Below are positions 24,834 to 33,200 of a DNA stretch of 36,022 nt, one piece after another; the first letter of the stretch is position 1; every line of letters begins with the position of its first letter. Both the position numbers and the translations under genes were made by a program. The notes below the pieces were generated by a model that saw only the letters and a program-made list of their open reading frames with translations, made no database searches and had not been told where the DNA came from. This DNA is from Chromatiales bacterium. Its GTDB lineage: Bacteria; Pseudomonadota; Gammaproteobacteria; JAGRCI01. The stretch is from NCBI GenBank assembly GCA_020445565.1, contig JAGRGI010000018.1:1-36022 (forward strand), written 5' to 3'.

Positions 24834-25730
24834 TCAAGCGTTAAGCGAAACCCCGATCGCTGCCACCAGCCAATCGGCCATTGCCCGCACCCGTGAGGAG
24901 AGTAAACGGCTATGTGGATAGACCAGGTTCAGGGGAATCGGCGGCGGTTCGAAATCATCCAACACGATGATCAGCCGGCCGTCACGCACCAAGGGCATCA
25001 CCTGGTAGCAAAAGAAACGCCCGAACCCCACGCCAGCGGCACATGCCTGTACGGAAGCGCCGACCTGGTTGCAGGTCAGTACACTCTTGATCGGCACCGC
25101 GAGCGTGCGATCGTTCGCCAGAAAGTCCCAGGCCAATCCCGCCGAAATCCCTGTGAAACGCACGCAGGACAGGTCGGTAAGCTCCTGCGGATGTTGAGGC
25201 GATCCAACTCGCGCCAACAGGGCGGGGCTGGCGCAAACCACTTGACGAATATCGCCGATCGGCCTGGCGATCAGGGAGGAGTCGGCCAACCGTGAGATGC
25301 GCACGGCGATATCCACGCCCTCCTCCAGCAGGTCGACGATACGGTCGAGCAGCAGCAGCTCAACCTGGGTTTTCGGATATCGCGCCAGAAAACCGGCGAC
25401 GGCCGGAGCCACATGCATCTCGCCAAAACGCACCGGGGCGGTCACGGTGATGGTGCCGGCGGGTTCGGATTGTTGCCTGCCCAGGGCACGCTCCGTCTCT
25501 TGGATATCGGCAAGAATCTTACGGCATTGGACGAGGTAGGTTCGCCCCTCCTCCGTCAGCGCGATGCGGCGGGTCGTGCGGTTGAACAGGCGTATCTGCA
25601 ATGCCGCCTCCAAGGACGCCAGGATACGAACCACGGAGGGTAGAGACCGGCCCGTCGCCTCCGCGGCGGCCGTCAGACTGCCGCGTTCGGCGATCTGCAC
25701 GAACAGGTGCATGGCTTGTAGCTTATCCAT
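24834..25730 (-). CDS. LysR-type transcriptional regulator, divergent from DsrE-family gene
   Basis: A 298-residue LysR regulator of the CrgA/DmlR-like subgroup: MDKLQAMHLFVQIAERGSLT, then AAAEATGRSLPSVVRILASL (HTH), and TRRIALTEEGRTYLVQCRKI. The effector domain follows with the usual TITVTAPVRFGEMHVAPAVA and IAVRISRLADSSLIARPIG. It faces away from the DsrE-type gene at 25861; an imperfect inverted repeat at 25741-25759 in the gap is a candidate binding site. It probably controls the DsrE/flavoprotein pair. Effector unknown. Confidence 0.9.
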   Translation of the reverse strand: MDKLQAMHLFVQIAERGSLTAAAEATGRSLPSVVRILASLEAALQIRLFNRTTRRIALTEEGRTYLVQCRKILADIQETERALGRQQSEPAGTITVTAPVRFGEMHVAPAVAGFLARYPKTQVELLLLDRIVDLLEEGVDIAVRISRLADSSLIARPIGDIRQVVCASPALLARVGSPQHPQELTDLSCVRFTGISAGLAWDFLANDRTLAVPIKSVLTCNQVGASVQACAAGVGFGRFFCYQVMPLVRDGRLIIVLDDFEPPPIPLNLVYPHSRLLSSRVRAMADWLVAAIGVSLNA

Positions 25731-25740
25731 GGCGCCACAC

Positions 25741-25759
25741 TATTCCATAATCCGGAGTA
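25741..25759. promoter_or_regulatory. Candidate LysR operator, TATTCC-N7-GGAGTA
   Basis: Inverted repeat with five of six matched positions and a 7-bp spacer, containing a T-N11-A core, 10 bp before the LysR start and about 100 bp before the DsrE start. It has the same arm-and-spacer design as the site at 8434-8450. Binding is inferred. Confidence 0.42.
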
Positions 25760-25860
25760 ATCAAATCCTTTTCTGTGCATTTATTCTCCATCGCTGAGAA
25801 ACCATAGTGACTCTCGAACGGCGCAAGGCCGTTTTCATCCACCCTAATCCGGAGAGAGCC

Positions 25861-26232
25861 ATGAAAGCAGCCATTCTGATCCACTCCGACCCGAAGGCCG
25901 GCGAAGAGGCCCTGGGCCGCGTGTTCAACGCCCTGGCCGTCGCGCACGACCTCAAACAGAAGGACGAAGAGGTTCGCATCCTTTTCCTGGGAACGGGCAC
26001 CCGCTGGATAGCCGAATTGAGCAAGCCGGAACACCCGGTGCACGGCCTGTTCGGCCTGGTGAAGGACAAGGTGGAAGGCGCTTCCCGCGGTTGTGCCGTC
26101 GTTTTCGGTACCACCGATGAGATACAGACCTCGGAATTCGCCTTCGTCAACGACAACCCCATTCCCGGCACCGCCGGCCTGCCCAGCGTGTCCCGTTTGC
26201 TGCACGAGGGCTTCAGCGTACTGGTGTACTGA
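25861..26232 (+). CDS. DsrE family protein
   Basis: A 123-residue protein from the ATG at 25861 with CGGAGAGAG upstream; a GTG further upstream (25807) is less likely. The pattern KAAILIHSDPKAGEEALGRV, then EEVRILFLGTGTRWIAELSK and NPIPGTAGLPSVSRLLHEGF is a DsrE-fold family often annotated as DsrE-like. True DsrE proteins carry sulfur on a cysteine. Here the one cysteine is Cys78 (ASRGCAVVFG), where I recall relatives having a CGC pair, so a sulfur-transfer role is uncertain. The next gene begins 61 bp later, after a strong hairpin. Confidence 0.75.
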   Translation: MKAAILIHSDPKAGEEALGRVFNALAVAHDLKQKDEEVRILFLGTGTRWIAELSKPEHPVHGLFGLVKDKVEGASRGCAVVFGTTDEIQTSEFAFVNDNPIPGTAGLPSVSRLLHEGFSVLVY

Positions 26233-26240
26233 AAACCGCC

Positions 26241-26268
26241 GGGGCCGGGCCCCACACCGCCCGGCCCC
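26241..26268 (+). repeat. Intercistronic hairpin between DsrE-like gene and flavoprotein
   Basis: A perfect 10-bp GC stem (GGGGCCGGGC and GCCCGGCCCC) with an 8-base loop, followed only by TT. It is too poor in T to be a strong terminator, but stable enough to cause partial termination, to protect the upstream message from exonucleases or to affect access to the GGGAG site 14 bases downstream. Confidence 0.5.
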
Positions 26269-26293
26269 TTGTCTATTCAATGGGAGCAAGACA

Positions 26294-28189
26294 ATGTCGG
26301 CAGACAATCCGTTTCATGCGGGCGAACTCGCTGTCCAGGAGCGGGCCGGGGCACGGCAGGCGGCGCGCATAAACGCAGCCGCTCTAAGCCCGCACATCCC
26401 TAGCGGGGCGGTACCGTTCATCGAACAGCAGGGCATGGCCGTTCTGGGCAGCCTCGATACACAGGGAAACGTCTGGGCCTCGTTGCTGTTTGGCGAACCG
26501 GGATTCGTAAGCGCTGAAGATGAACGCCACGTCGTTCTGGATCAAGCCACAGCGCTCTCTGCGGCGGGCGATCCACTCTGGCAGAACCTCGCGGACGTTC
26601 CGCAGGTGGGAATGTTATTGATCGAGCTGGCCACCCGCCGTCGGTTGAGAATCAACGGCATTGCCCGGCATCGGTCCGGGGGCCGCTGGCGAATCGAAGT
26701 GGAACGGTCCTATGGGAATTGCCCCAAATACATTCAGGCCCGGCATCTGCTGGTACCTCGGGCCAGCACCGCTCATAACCCATCCCGTTTTCGCGAAGGC
26801 AGGCGCCTGGAAACCGGCCAGCGAGCCTGGATCGCTCAGGCGGATACCTGCTTCGTTGCCAGCGCCCACCCTGAGCAAGGCGCGGATGCCTCCCATCGGG
26901 GGGGCAACCCCGGTTTCATTCAGGTGTTGAGTCCCGACCGGCTACGCCTACCGGACTACGCCGGCAACCGTATGTTCAACACCCTTGGCAACTTCGCCAG
27001 CTACCCTCATGCCGGCCTGCTGTTTATCGACTTTGAACGAGGCAGAATTCTGCAATTGTGTGGGCGTCCTGAAATTCGCTGGAATCTTACCGATGAGGAG
27101 CATGCCACCGGGGGTACGGCGCGTTTCTGGGATTTCATCGTGCAGCGCTGGCGCGAGAGCGAACTGCCCCTGCGTCCGCAATGGCGGTTTATTGCTTACT
27201 CACCGCACAACCCCAGGAGCAAGGAAGACAATCACGCCCAACTCACGCTCAGGATCGAAAAGACCTGGCAGGCAACCGACCACATCAAGACCTTCGAGCT
27301 GGCCCGAACGGACGGCCAGCCCCTTCCGGCATTCGAGGCCGGCGCACACCTGCCGGTCCGGGTTCGCGACCGAAGCGGTGCATGGGTGGAGCGCTGCTAC
27401 TCGCTGCTTTCCGACCCCACGGACACCCGGCGCTACCGCATCGCTGTACTCGCCGAGCCGAAAGGTCGGGGCGGTTCGCTCTATCTTCACCATGCCCTGC
27501 ATACCGGAGACATCCTGCACGCCCGTACCCCGGCGAACGGCTTCCCCCTGCGAAGCAGCGCCGAACACAGTATCTTGATCGCCGGCGGTATCGGCATTAC
27601 ACCCCTGCTGTCGATGCTTCACGCGTTGAGAACAGGCGCAAGATCCTTCGAGCTGCATTACAGTGCCAAACGATGGTCCGGATTGGCCTTTCGCGCCGAG
27701 ATCAACGCCCTGGCGGAGGCGCAGACACATTTCTACGCCTCCCAGGAACCCGGCGCGCCAAGACTGGACCTGGAGGAGCTGTTAAGCGCACCGAAGCCCG
27801 GTACTCATGTCTATGTCTGCGGTCCTCGCCGCATGATTCTGGCCGTGCGGGAAACCGCGGAAAAACGCGGCTGGCTGTCGGGGCAGATCCACGTCGAAAG
27901 CTTCGGCGCCCCGGCGTCCACCGGCGGTCGTGCGCTAACCGTCACCCTCGCCCGCAGCCAGCGCACGATCGACGTACCTGCCGGGTCCAGCATACTCGAC
28001 GTCCTCTTGGAGGCGGGCATCGCCGTACCCCACGACTGCAAACGCGGTGAATGTTCGCAGTGCGCCACCCGGGTGCTTGCGGGTGAGCCGGAACACCAGG
28101 ATCTCTGCCTTAGCCCCTCCGAACGTGCCCATGCCATGTGTGTCTGCATCTCACGGGCGCGCTCGGCGGGACTGACCTTGGACCTGTAG
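26294..28189 (+). CDS. Split-barrel FMN-binding / FAD-NAD oxidoreductase / 2Fe-2S ferredoxin fusion protein
   Basis: A 631-residue cytosolic fusion from the ATG at 26294 (GGGAG 8 bases upstream). Residues about 1-290 are a pyridoxamine-5'-phosphate-oxidase-like split barrel (GMAVLGSLDTQGNVWASLLF; GNCPKYIQAR; NRMFNTLGNFASYPHAGLLF). Residues about 310-530 form a ferredoxin-reductase module with the flavin motif RCYSLLSDP and the nucleotide motif IAGGIGITPLLSML and YVCGPRRMI. The last 95 residues are a plant-type 2Fe-2S domain, with Cys582, Cys587, Cys590 and Cys618 as the likely ligands. The architecture suggests NAD(P)H to FAD to 2Fe-2S electron flow, with the split barrel as a second flavin or heme site. 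Physiological acceptor unknown. It is downstream of the DsrE gene and presumably part of one LysR-controlled operon. Confidence 0.88.
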   Translation: MSADNPFHAGELAVQERAGARQAARINAAALSPHIPSGAVPFIEQQGMAVLGSLDTQGNVWASLLFGEPGFVSAEDERHVVLDQATALSAAGDPLWQNLADVPQVGMLLIELATRRRLRINGIARHRSGGRWRIEVERSYGNCPKYIQARHLLVPRASTAHNPSRFREGRRLETGQRAWIAQADTCFVASAHPEQGADASHRGGNPGFIQVLSPDRLRLPDYAGNRMFNTLGNFASYPHAGLLFIDFERGRILQLCGRPEIRWNLTDEEHATGGTARFWDFIVQRWRESELPLRPQWRFIAYSPHNPRSKEDNHAQLTLRIEKTWQATDHIKTFELARTDGQPLPAFEAGAHLPVRVRDRSGAWVERCYSLLSDPTDTRRYRIAVLAEPKGRGGSLYLHHALHTGDILHARTPANGFPLRSSAEHSILIAGGIGITPLLSMLHALRTGARSFELHYSAKRWSGLAFRAEINALAEAQTHFYASQEPGAPRLDLEELLSAPKPGTHVYVCGPRRMILAVRETAEKRGWLSGQIHVESFGAPASTGGRALTVTLARSQRTIDVPAGSSILDVLLEAGIAVPHDCKRGECSQCATRVLAGEPEHQDLCLSPSERAHAMCVCISRARSAGLTLDL

Positions 28190-28205
28190 CCGCGTCAATG
28201 ATCGT

Positions 28206-29078
28206 TCAGGCCGCGACCTCACCATTTGCGGGATTCCAGAGGCCGCGAGCCCCAATGCGTCGGGCAAACTCGGCAAAATCCGTTGGCTCACGGCCCAGGG
28301 CCCGCTGTACACCATCACCAAGAGAGGCGTTGCGTCCGTCGAGCACGGTTTCGAAGAGGTAGTTCAACAGCCAGGCAAACTCCTGCGGCGCGCCCGAATC
28401 GACTATCCCCTTGGCAAACACCTCCCTGGGGATCGGCTCGAATCGGACCTCGCGTCCGACCGCCGCCGAGATTTCCCGCGCCGCCTGCGCGAAGGTCAGC
28501 AGGCGCGGGCCGGTCACCTCGTAGATCTGGTGCTCATGTCCCGCTTGCGTCAGGGCGGCGACCGCCACGTCGGCGATGTCGTTCACGTCGACGAAGGGCT
28601 CGGGTATGTCGCCGGCAGGCACGGCGATCGTTCCATCCAGCACCATGCCGAGGAACTCGCCCTCGGAGAAGTTCTGGTCAAACCAACTGGCACGCACGAT
28701 GGTCCAGGCAACACCCGAGGCTTGAACGATGCGCTCACAGCGCTGGGCCTCTTCCTCGCCCCTGCCCGACAGCAGTACCAGGCGCTCAACGCCCGCCTGT
28801 ACCGCCTGTTCGACCAAGGCTCGGATCGATTCCTGCGCGCCCGGAATCGCCAGGTCGGGGGAGTAGGAAATATAGGCTGCCTTGACGCCCTCCAACGCGG
28901 CAGGCCAGGTACGCTGATCGTTCCAATCAAAAGTCGGATGGGTTGACCGCGAGGCGGCGCGCGGCGCGCGCCCCAGTGCGCGCAGACCTTGTACGACCCG
29001 ACGGCCGGTCTTTCCGGTACCGCCGATGACAAGGGTGATGTCGCTGGAGCCTGTATTGATGGTGTTGGCGTTCTGCAT
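28206..29078 (-). CDS. NmrA-like NAD(P)-binding SDR family protein
   Basis: A 290-residue atypical SDR with a GGAGAG ribosome binding site. The dinucleotide motif is VIGGTGKTGRRVVQGL near residue 18; further marks are RLVLLSGRGEEEAQRCE, the segment VAWTIVRASWFDQNFSEGEF and VPAGDIPEPFVDVNDIADVA, all typical of NmrA/QOR2-type proteins. No canonical YxxxK pair is present, as is usual for this group; it may be a quinone or azo-type reductase or a redox sensor. It is convergent with the flavoprotein (16-bp gap) and divergent from an AraC regulator starting at 29185, which likely controls it. Confidence 0.87.
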   Translation of the reverse strand: MQNANTINTGSSDITLVIGGTGKTGRRVVQGLRALGRAPRAASRSTHPTFDWNDQRTWPAALEGVKAAYISYSPDLAIPGAQESIRALVEQAVQAGVERLVLLSGRGEEEAQRCERIVQASGVAWTIVRASWFDQNFSEGEFLGMVLDGTIAVPAGDIPEPFVDVNDIADVAVAALTQAGHEHQIYEVTGPRLLTFAQAAREISAAVGREVRFEPIPREVFAKGIVDSGAPQEFAWLLNYLFETVLDGRNASLGDGVQRALGREPTDFAEFARRIGARGLWNPANGEVAA

Positions 29079-29148
29079 GGTTCTCTCCGTTGCGTGATGG
29101 ACTGTGGATAAGGCTAAGGGGAAAACCCACCCGCGCCCATGCGCGCAA

Positions 29149-29171
29149 CGTTCGTATGCATACGCGTTCGT
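29149..29171. promoter_or_regulatory. Palindrome and direct repeat in NmrA/AraC divergent gap
   Basis: CGTTCGT occurs at 29149-29155 and again at 29165-29171 as a direct repeat with 16-bp period, and a perfect palindrome CGTATGCATACG lies at 29153-29164 between and partly within them. It is only 14 bp from the AraC-family start and about 70 bp from the NmrA start, a plausible site for the AraC-type protein. Binding is inferred. Confidence 0.42.
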
Positions 29172-29184
29172 CTAGAATTGGCCC

Positions 29185-30132
29185 ATGGATACCCTGGCTG
29201 GTTTGCTGGACGCGCCGCGTGCCCGTGGCGCCTTTGCTTTGCGCGCAGTCATGCGTTCGCCCTGGTCCTTGCGGATTCTCGCGGAGTCTCCGCTGACCGT
29301 GATTGCCGGGATCACCGGCATCCTCTGGATCGTGCCCGATAAAGGAGAACCGACACGGATCGGCCCCGGAGACATCGCCATCACCACCGGCCCGGATCAC
29401 TACACCGTAGCCGACGCCGCAGCTACCCCACCGACGGTGATCGTTCACCCCGGCCAACATTGCTGCGATCTGCAAGGCAATTCGCTGATAGAGAAAATGA
29501 CCCACGGCGTAAGAACCTGGGGAAACGACCCGCAGGGCGAAACAGTCTTTCTGGTCGGCGCCTACGAACAGTTCAGCGATATCAGCGAGCGGCTGTTGCG
29601 GGCCCTACCGGCCGTGCTCTCCCTCACCCACAGCGAGTGGCAGTCTCCGCTGGTATCCCTGCTCTGCGATGAGGTCATCAAGGACGAACCCGGCCAAGCC
29701 GCCGTCCTGGACCGGCTGCTCGACCTTCTGCTCACGGCGGTACTCAAGAGCTGGTTCGCCAGACAAGACAGCAAACGACCGCAATGGTGGCGATTTCAAG
29801 GCGACCGAATCGTCGAAAAAGCGTTGCGCATCATGCATGACCAGCCCGCCCACCCCTGGACCCTGGACTCGCTGGCGGCACAGGCCGGTGCGTCGCGCTC
29901 GTCCCTGGCCCGGCGTTTTCAAGATCTGATTGGTGAACCCCCGATGACCTTCTTGAAGCATTGGCGCATGGCACTGGCTGCGGATCTGCTTTGTCAGCCC
30001 AACGAAACCGTAAGCACAGTGGCGGAAAAGGTCGGCTATGCCACTCCGTTCGCCTTCAGTGCGGCCTTTAAGCGGGTCCGCGGTTTAAGCCCCCAGGAAC
30101 ATCGAACGGGGGCACTGCGGCAGCATCATTGA
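29185..30132 (+). CDS. AraC family transcriptional regulator with cupin sensor domain
   Basis: A 315-residue regulator. The N-terminal part resembles the cupin_6-type sensor of AraC regulators (DTLAGLLDAPRARGAFALRA, then RIGPGDIAITTGPDHYTVAD, then a middle segment ERLLRALPAVLSL). The C-terminal 100 residues are the AraC DNA-binding domain: WTLDSLAAQAGASRSSLARR, FQDLIGEPPMTFLKHWRMAL, TVAEKVGYATPFAFSAAFKR and RGLSPQEHR. Such regulators usually activate the divergent oxidoreductase gene, here the NmrA-like one. Ribosome binding site weak. Effector unknown, but redox or quinone-type compounds are common for this arrangement. Confidence 0.9.
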   Translation: MDTLAGLLDAPRARGAFALRAVMRSPWSLRILAESPLTVIAGITGILWIVPDKGEPTRIGPGDIAITTGPDHYTVADAAATPPTVIVHPGQHCCDLQGNSLIEKMTHGVRTWGNDPQGETVFLVGAYEQFSDISERLLRALPAVLSLTHSEWQSPLVSLLCDEVIKDEPGQAAVLDRLLDLLLTAVLKSWFARQDSKRPQWWRFQGDRIVEKALRIMHDQPAHPWTLDSLAAQAGASRSSLARRFQDLIGEPPMTFLKHWRMALAADLLCQPNETVSTVAEKVGYATPFAFSAAFKRVRGLSPQEHRTGALRQHH

Positions 30133-30292
30133 CAGACCCAAACCTCAGGGAAAAGGGTGGCGGCTGCGACAATCGCTCGAGATGGTCGGATTGCATCGGT
30201 CAAACCTACATTTGACTACCGGACGCACGCTGTATCGACAATTTGGAGTACCATCCACTCGTTGATGGAAAACATAACGAAGGGTATTTTCC

Positions 30293-33200
30293 TTGTCGTT
30301 GTATGCTCACCTTAGCTCTGCCAGGGAAACTCGCCGCTTGCGAAATGCACTCCGATGGCTGGCATTCGTCTGGCTGTCCATGTTGTCCTTTCTTTGTTGG
30401 GGCGTGCAACAGCAAAATCTCGTGCTTGCCTACCAGGGCGATGCCGCGCCCCTGCAATTTACCGATGAACGGGGACAGGCGGCCGGCCTGCTGGTGGATC
30501 TTTGGCGCGCCTGGGCGGAGCAAACCGGCATTGCTTTGCGTTTTGTTGAAGCATCCTCGCCGGGGCAAGGCAAAGAACTGGTCGAACTGGGTATAGCCGA
30601 CGCTCATACCGGTCTTCAGGCAAACGGCGGGGCGGAAAGTCTCGCTTATACCGATCCCCTGTTTGAATTGGATTATTTCTCCTACACAAACAAGTCGATC
30701 CTGGAACTGCGCGGCCTCGGCGATCTGATGGGCTTTCGTATTGGCGTGGTGGCCGGTGCCGGCGACGGCTATTTGCGTTCCAGCCTGCCCGGTGCGTCCC
30801 TGGCCGTTTTCGACCGGCCCACGGACCTTTTCCGGGCGGCCGATGAGGGAAAGCTCAAGGTTTTTGTATCCTCTCCACTGTTTTTACAAGAATATTTTCG
30901 TCGTGAGGGGGTATCACCCCTGTTTGATTACGACGCTTCCCGGCCCTTGTTCGCGCGCGCCTATCGGGTCGCCGTGGCCAAGCAGAACCACGCCCTCAAG
31001 GAGGCTATCGAAACCGGATTTGCCCGTCTGGAGCCGCAACGCCGCATCGCCATCGAAGAACATTGGCTGGGCTCGGCAGGCGCCAATTCCGCTGTGCTGA
31101 CCATCGCCGGGAGTCGCGCCCTGCCCCCTTTCACCATGCTCACCAGGAACGGCGAACCGGCCGGTGTCGGTGTGGAACTGTGGAAGCTCTGGTCGCGCAA
31201 GACCGGCCGGCCGGTGCAATTCCGTCTCACCGATATGAGTCGCTCACTGGCCAATCTCAAGGACGGCCGTGCCGACGTTCACGCGGGACTGTTCCGCTCA
31301 GAAGAGCGTGCCCAATGGTTGAGTTTTTCCGAGCCCTATCTGCGCTTCCCGGTCACTCTCTACTACCCCTATGCGGACGGTCAGCAACGGACATTGGCGT
31401 CCTTCTCTGCCGCCCGCGTCGGCTTTCTCGGCCCGCCGCCCCGCGCCTTGTTGGCCAGCGTCTTCAAGCAGGCCGTCGCGAGCAGCTACGAGAGCATCGA
31501 ACAGATGATCAAGGCCGTGGAACAGGGCGAGATAGACGCCTTCATCGCCGACCGACCTTCTACCGAAGCGGTGCTGGTGCGGTTGGGCCTGCGGGGAGAC
31601 TTCCACGCCCTGGACCGGGACCTCTTCCAAGTGGACCTGCGCGCCGCCCTGCCCAAGGACCACGACGATCTGCTGGCGCAGATCAATGCTGGCTTCGACG
31701 CCATGTCGCGCGCCGAAATGGAGGCCATCATCGCCCGTTGGCTGGGCAAGAGCGCCGACTTCGGTGTCTACCTGCCCCGCACGGATTCGATACGCTTCAG
31801 CCCGGAAGAACAGGACTGGCTGAAAGCCCATCCCGTTGTGCGCATCGGCATAGACCCTAAATTCGCGCCCTACGAGTTTCTCGGCGAAAACGGTCGGGCA
31901 GAGGGCATCTCGGCAGACTTTCTGGCGGTGCTGGGCACAAAACTCGGCCTGAGCTTCGAACTGGTTCCCACCGGGAGTTGGAATGAAACACTGGAACAGG
32001 CTCGTGGCGCGGAAATCGATTTGCTGCCGCTGCTCAATCGCACACCGGAGCGGGAACAGTTCCTGCGTTTCACCGACGCCTATTTCGTTTCCCAGCGGGT
32101 CATCATTACCCGTGGACGGCGGCCCGATCTGGTGCGCGAACGCGATCTGGCGGGCAAGACGATTGTCTTGCCGCGGGGCTATTCGGTAGGTGAGCACCTC
32201 AAGGAGCGCTATCCCACAGCGAACATCGTCGAATCGAACGAAATCGCCACCGCCCTGCAGCGGGTTTCCGAGGGCGCGGCCGACGCCACCATTCTCAGTA
32301 TCGGCGTCGCTGCCTATTGGCTGGAGCGGTCCCAGATCAGCAATCTGCGTATCGCAGCGCCCTTTGGCCGGCCCAGCACACTGGCCATGGGCGTCAGGGC
32401 CGACTGGCCCCAGTTGGTGTCGATCCTGCAGAAGGGTCTGGATTCCATCGGCGCCGACGAGCGTTTGCGGATCCGCCGCCGCTGGATCGGGCTGGCCGAC
32501 GCCGATACGTACCGCGACGGACTTGGCCTGACAACAGAAGAACTGGACTGGCTCAATCGCCACCCGGTGGTCAATGTCGGTGCCGATGCCCACTGGCCGC
32601 CGATCGAGTTTGTCGATCAAGTCGGTGTCTACCGGGGAATCACCGCAGACTATCTGTCCTACCTGGGCCGAACCCTGGGAATCCGTTTCCAGCCAAAGGC
32701 CGACCTGCCTTGGGCGCAAACCCTGGAACTGACCCGCAAACGCGAGCTGGACGCCGTGGCGGCGGTTTCACGTTCCGAGGAGCGCGAACAATACCTGGCC
32801 TTCACCCACCCCTATTTTTCCGCGCCCCATGCCCTCTACACCCGTCGGGACACCGCGGTACCCACCCGCCTGGAGCAGTTGAACAACCGCACCGTGGCGG
32901 TAGAGAAGGATTTTTACCTCCACGAACAGCTTTCCGTCGGCTACCCGAATATCAAGCTTCTGCTGGTGACGAACACTGGCGAGGCCCTACAGGCGCTCAG
33001 CCGCGGCGATGCGGATGCCTATATTGGCAATCCCGCCGTGGCTGATTGGCTGATCGAACAAAATCAATGGAAAGATCTGGTGGCAGGCTCAAACGCCGTC
33101 GAACTGGGCAAGTCCGAGTTGCGTCTGGGCTTACGCAAGGACTGGAGCCTGTTGGCCTCGATCATCAACAAAGCCCTGGCCGCCATGCCGCCAGAGGACC

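Noticed and set aside
30212..30238. Possible promoter TTGACT-N15-TATCGA before the sensor gene
   Set aside because: The spacing is short and the -10 match poor; the position is plausible but the evidence is too weak to list.
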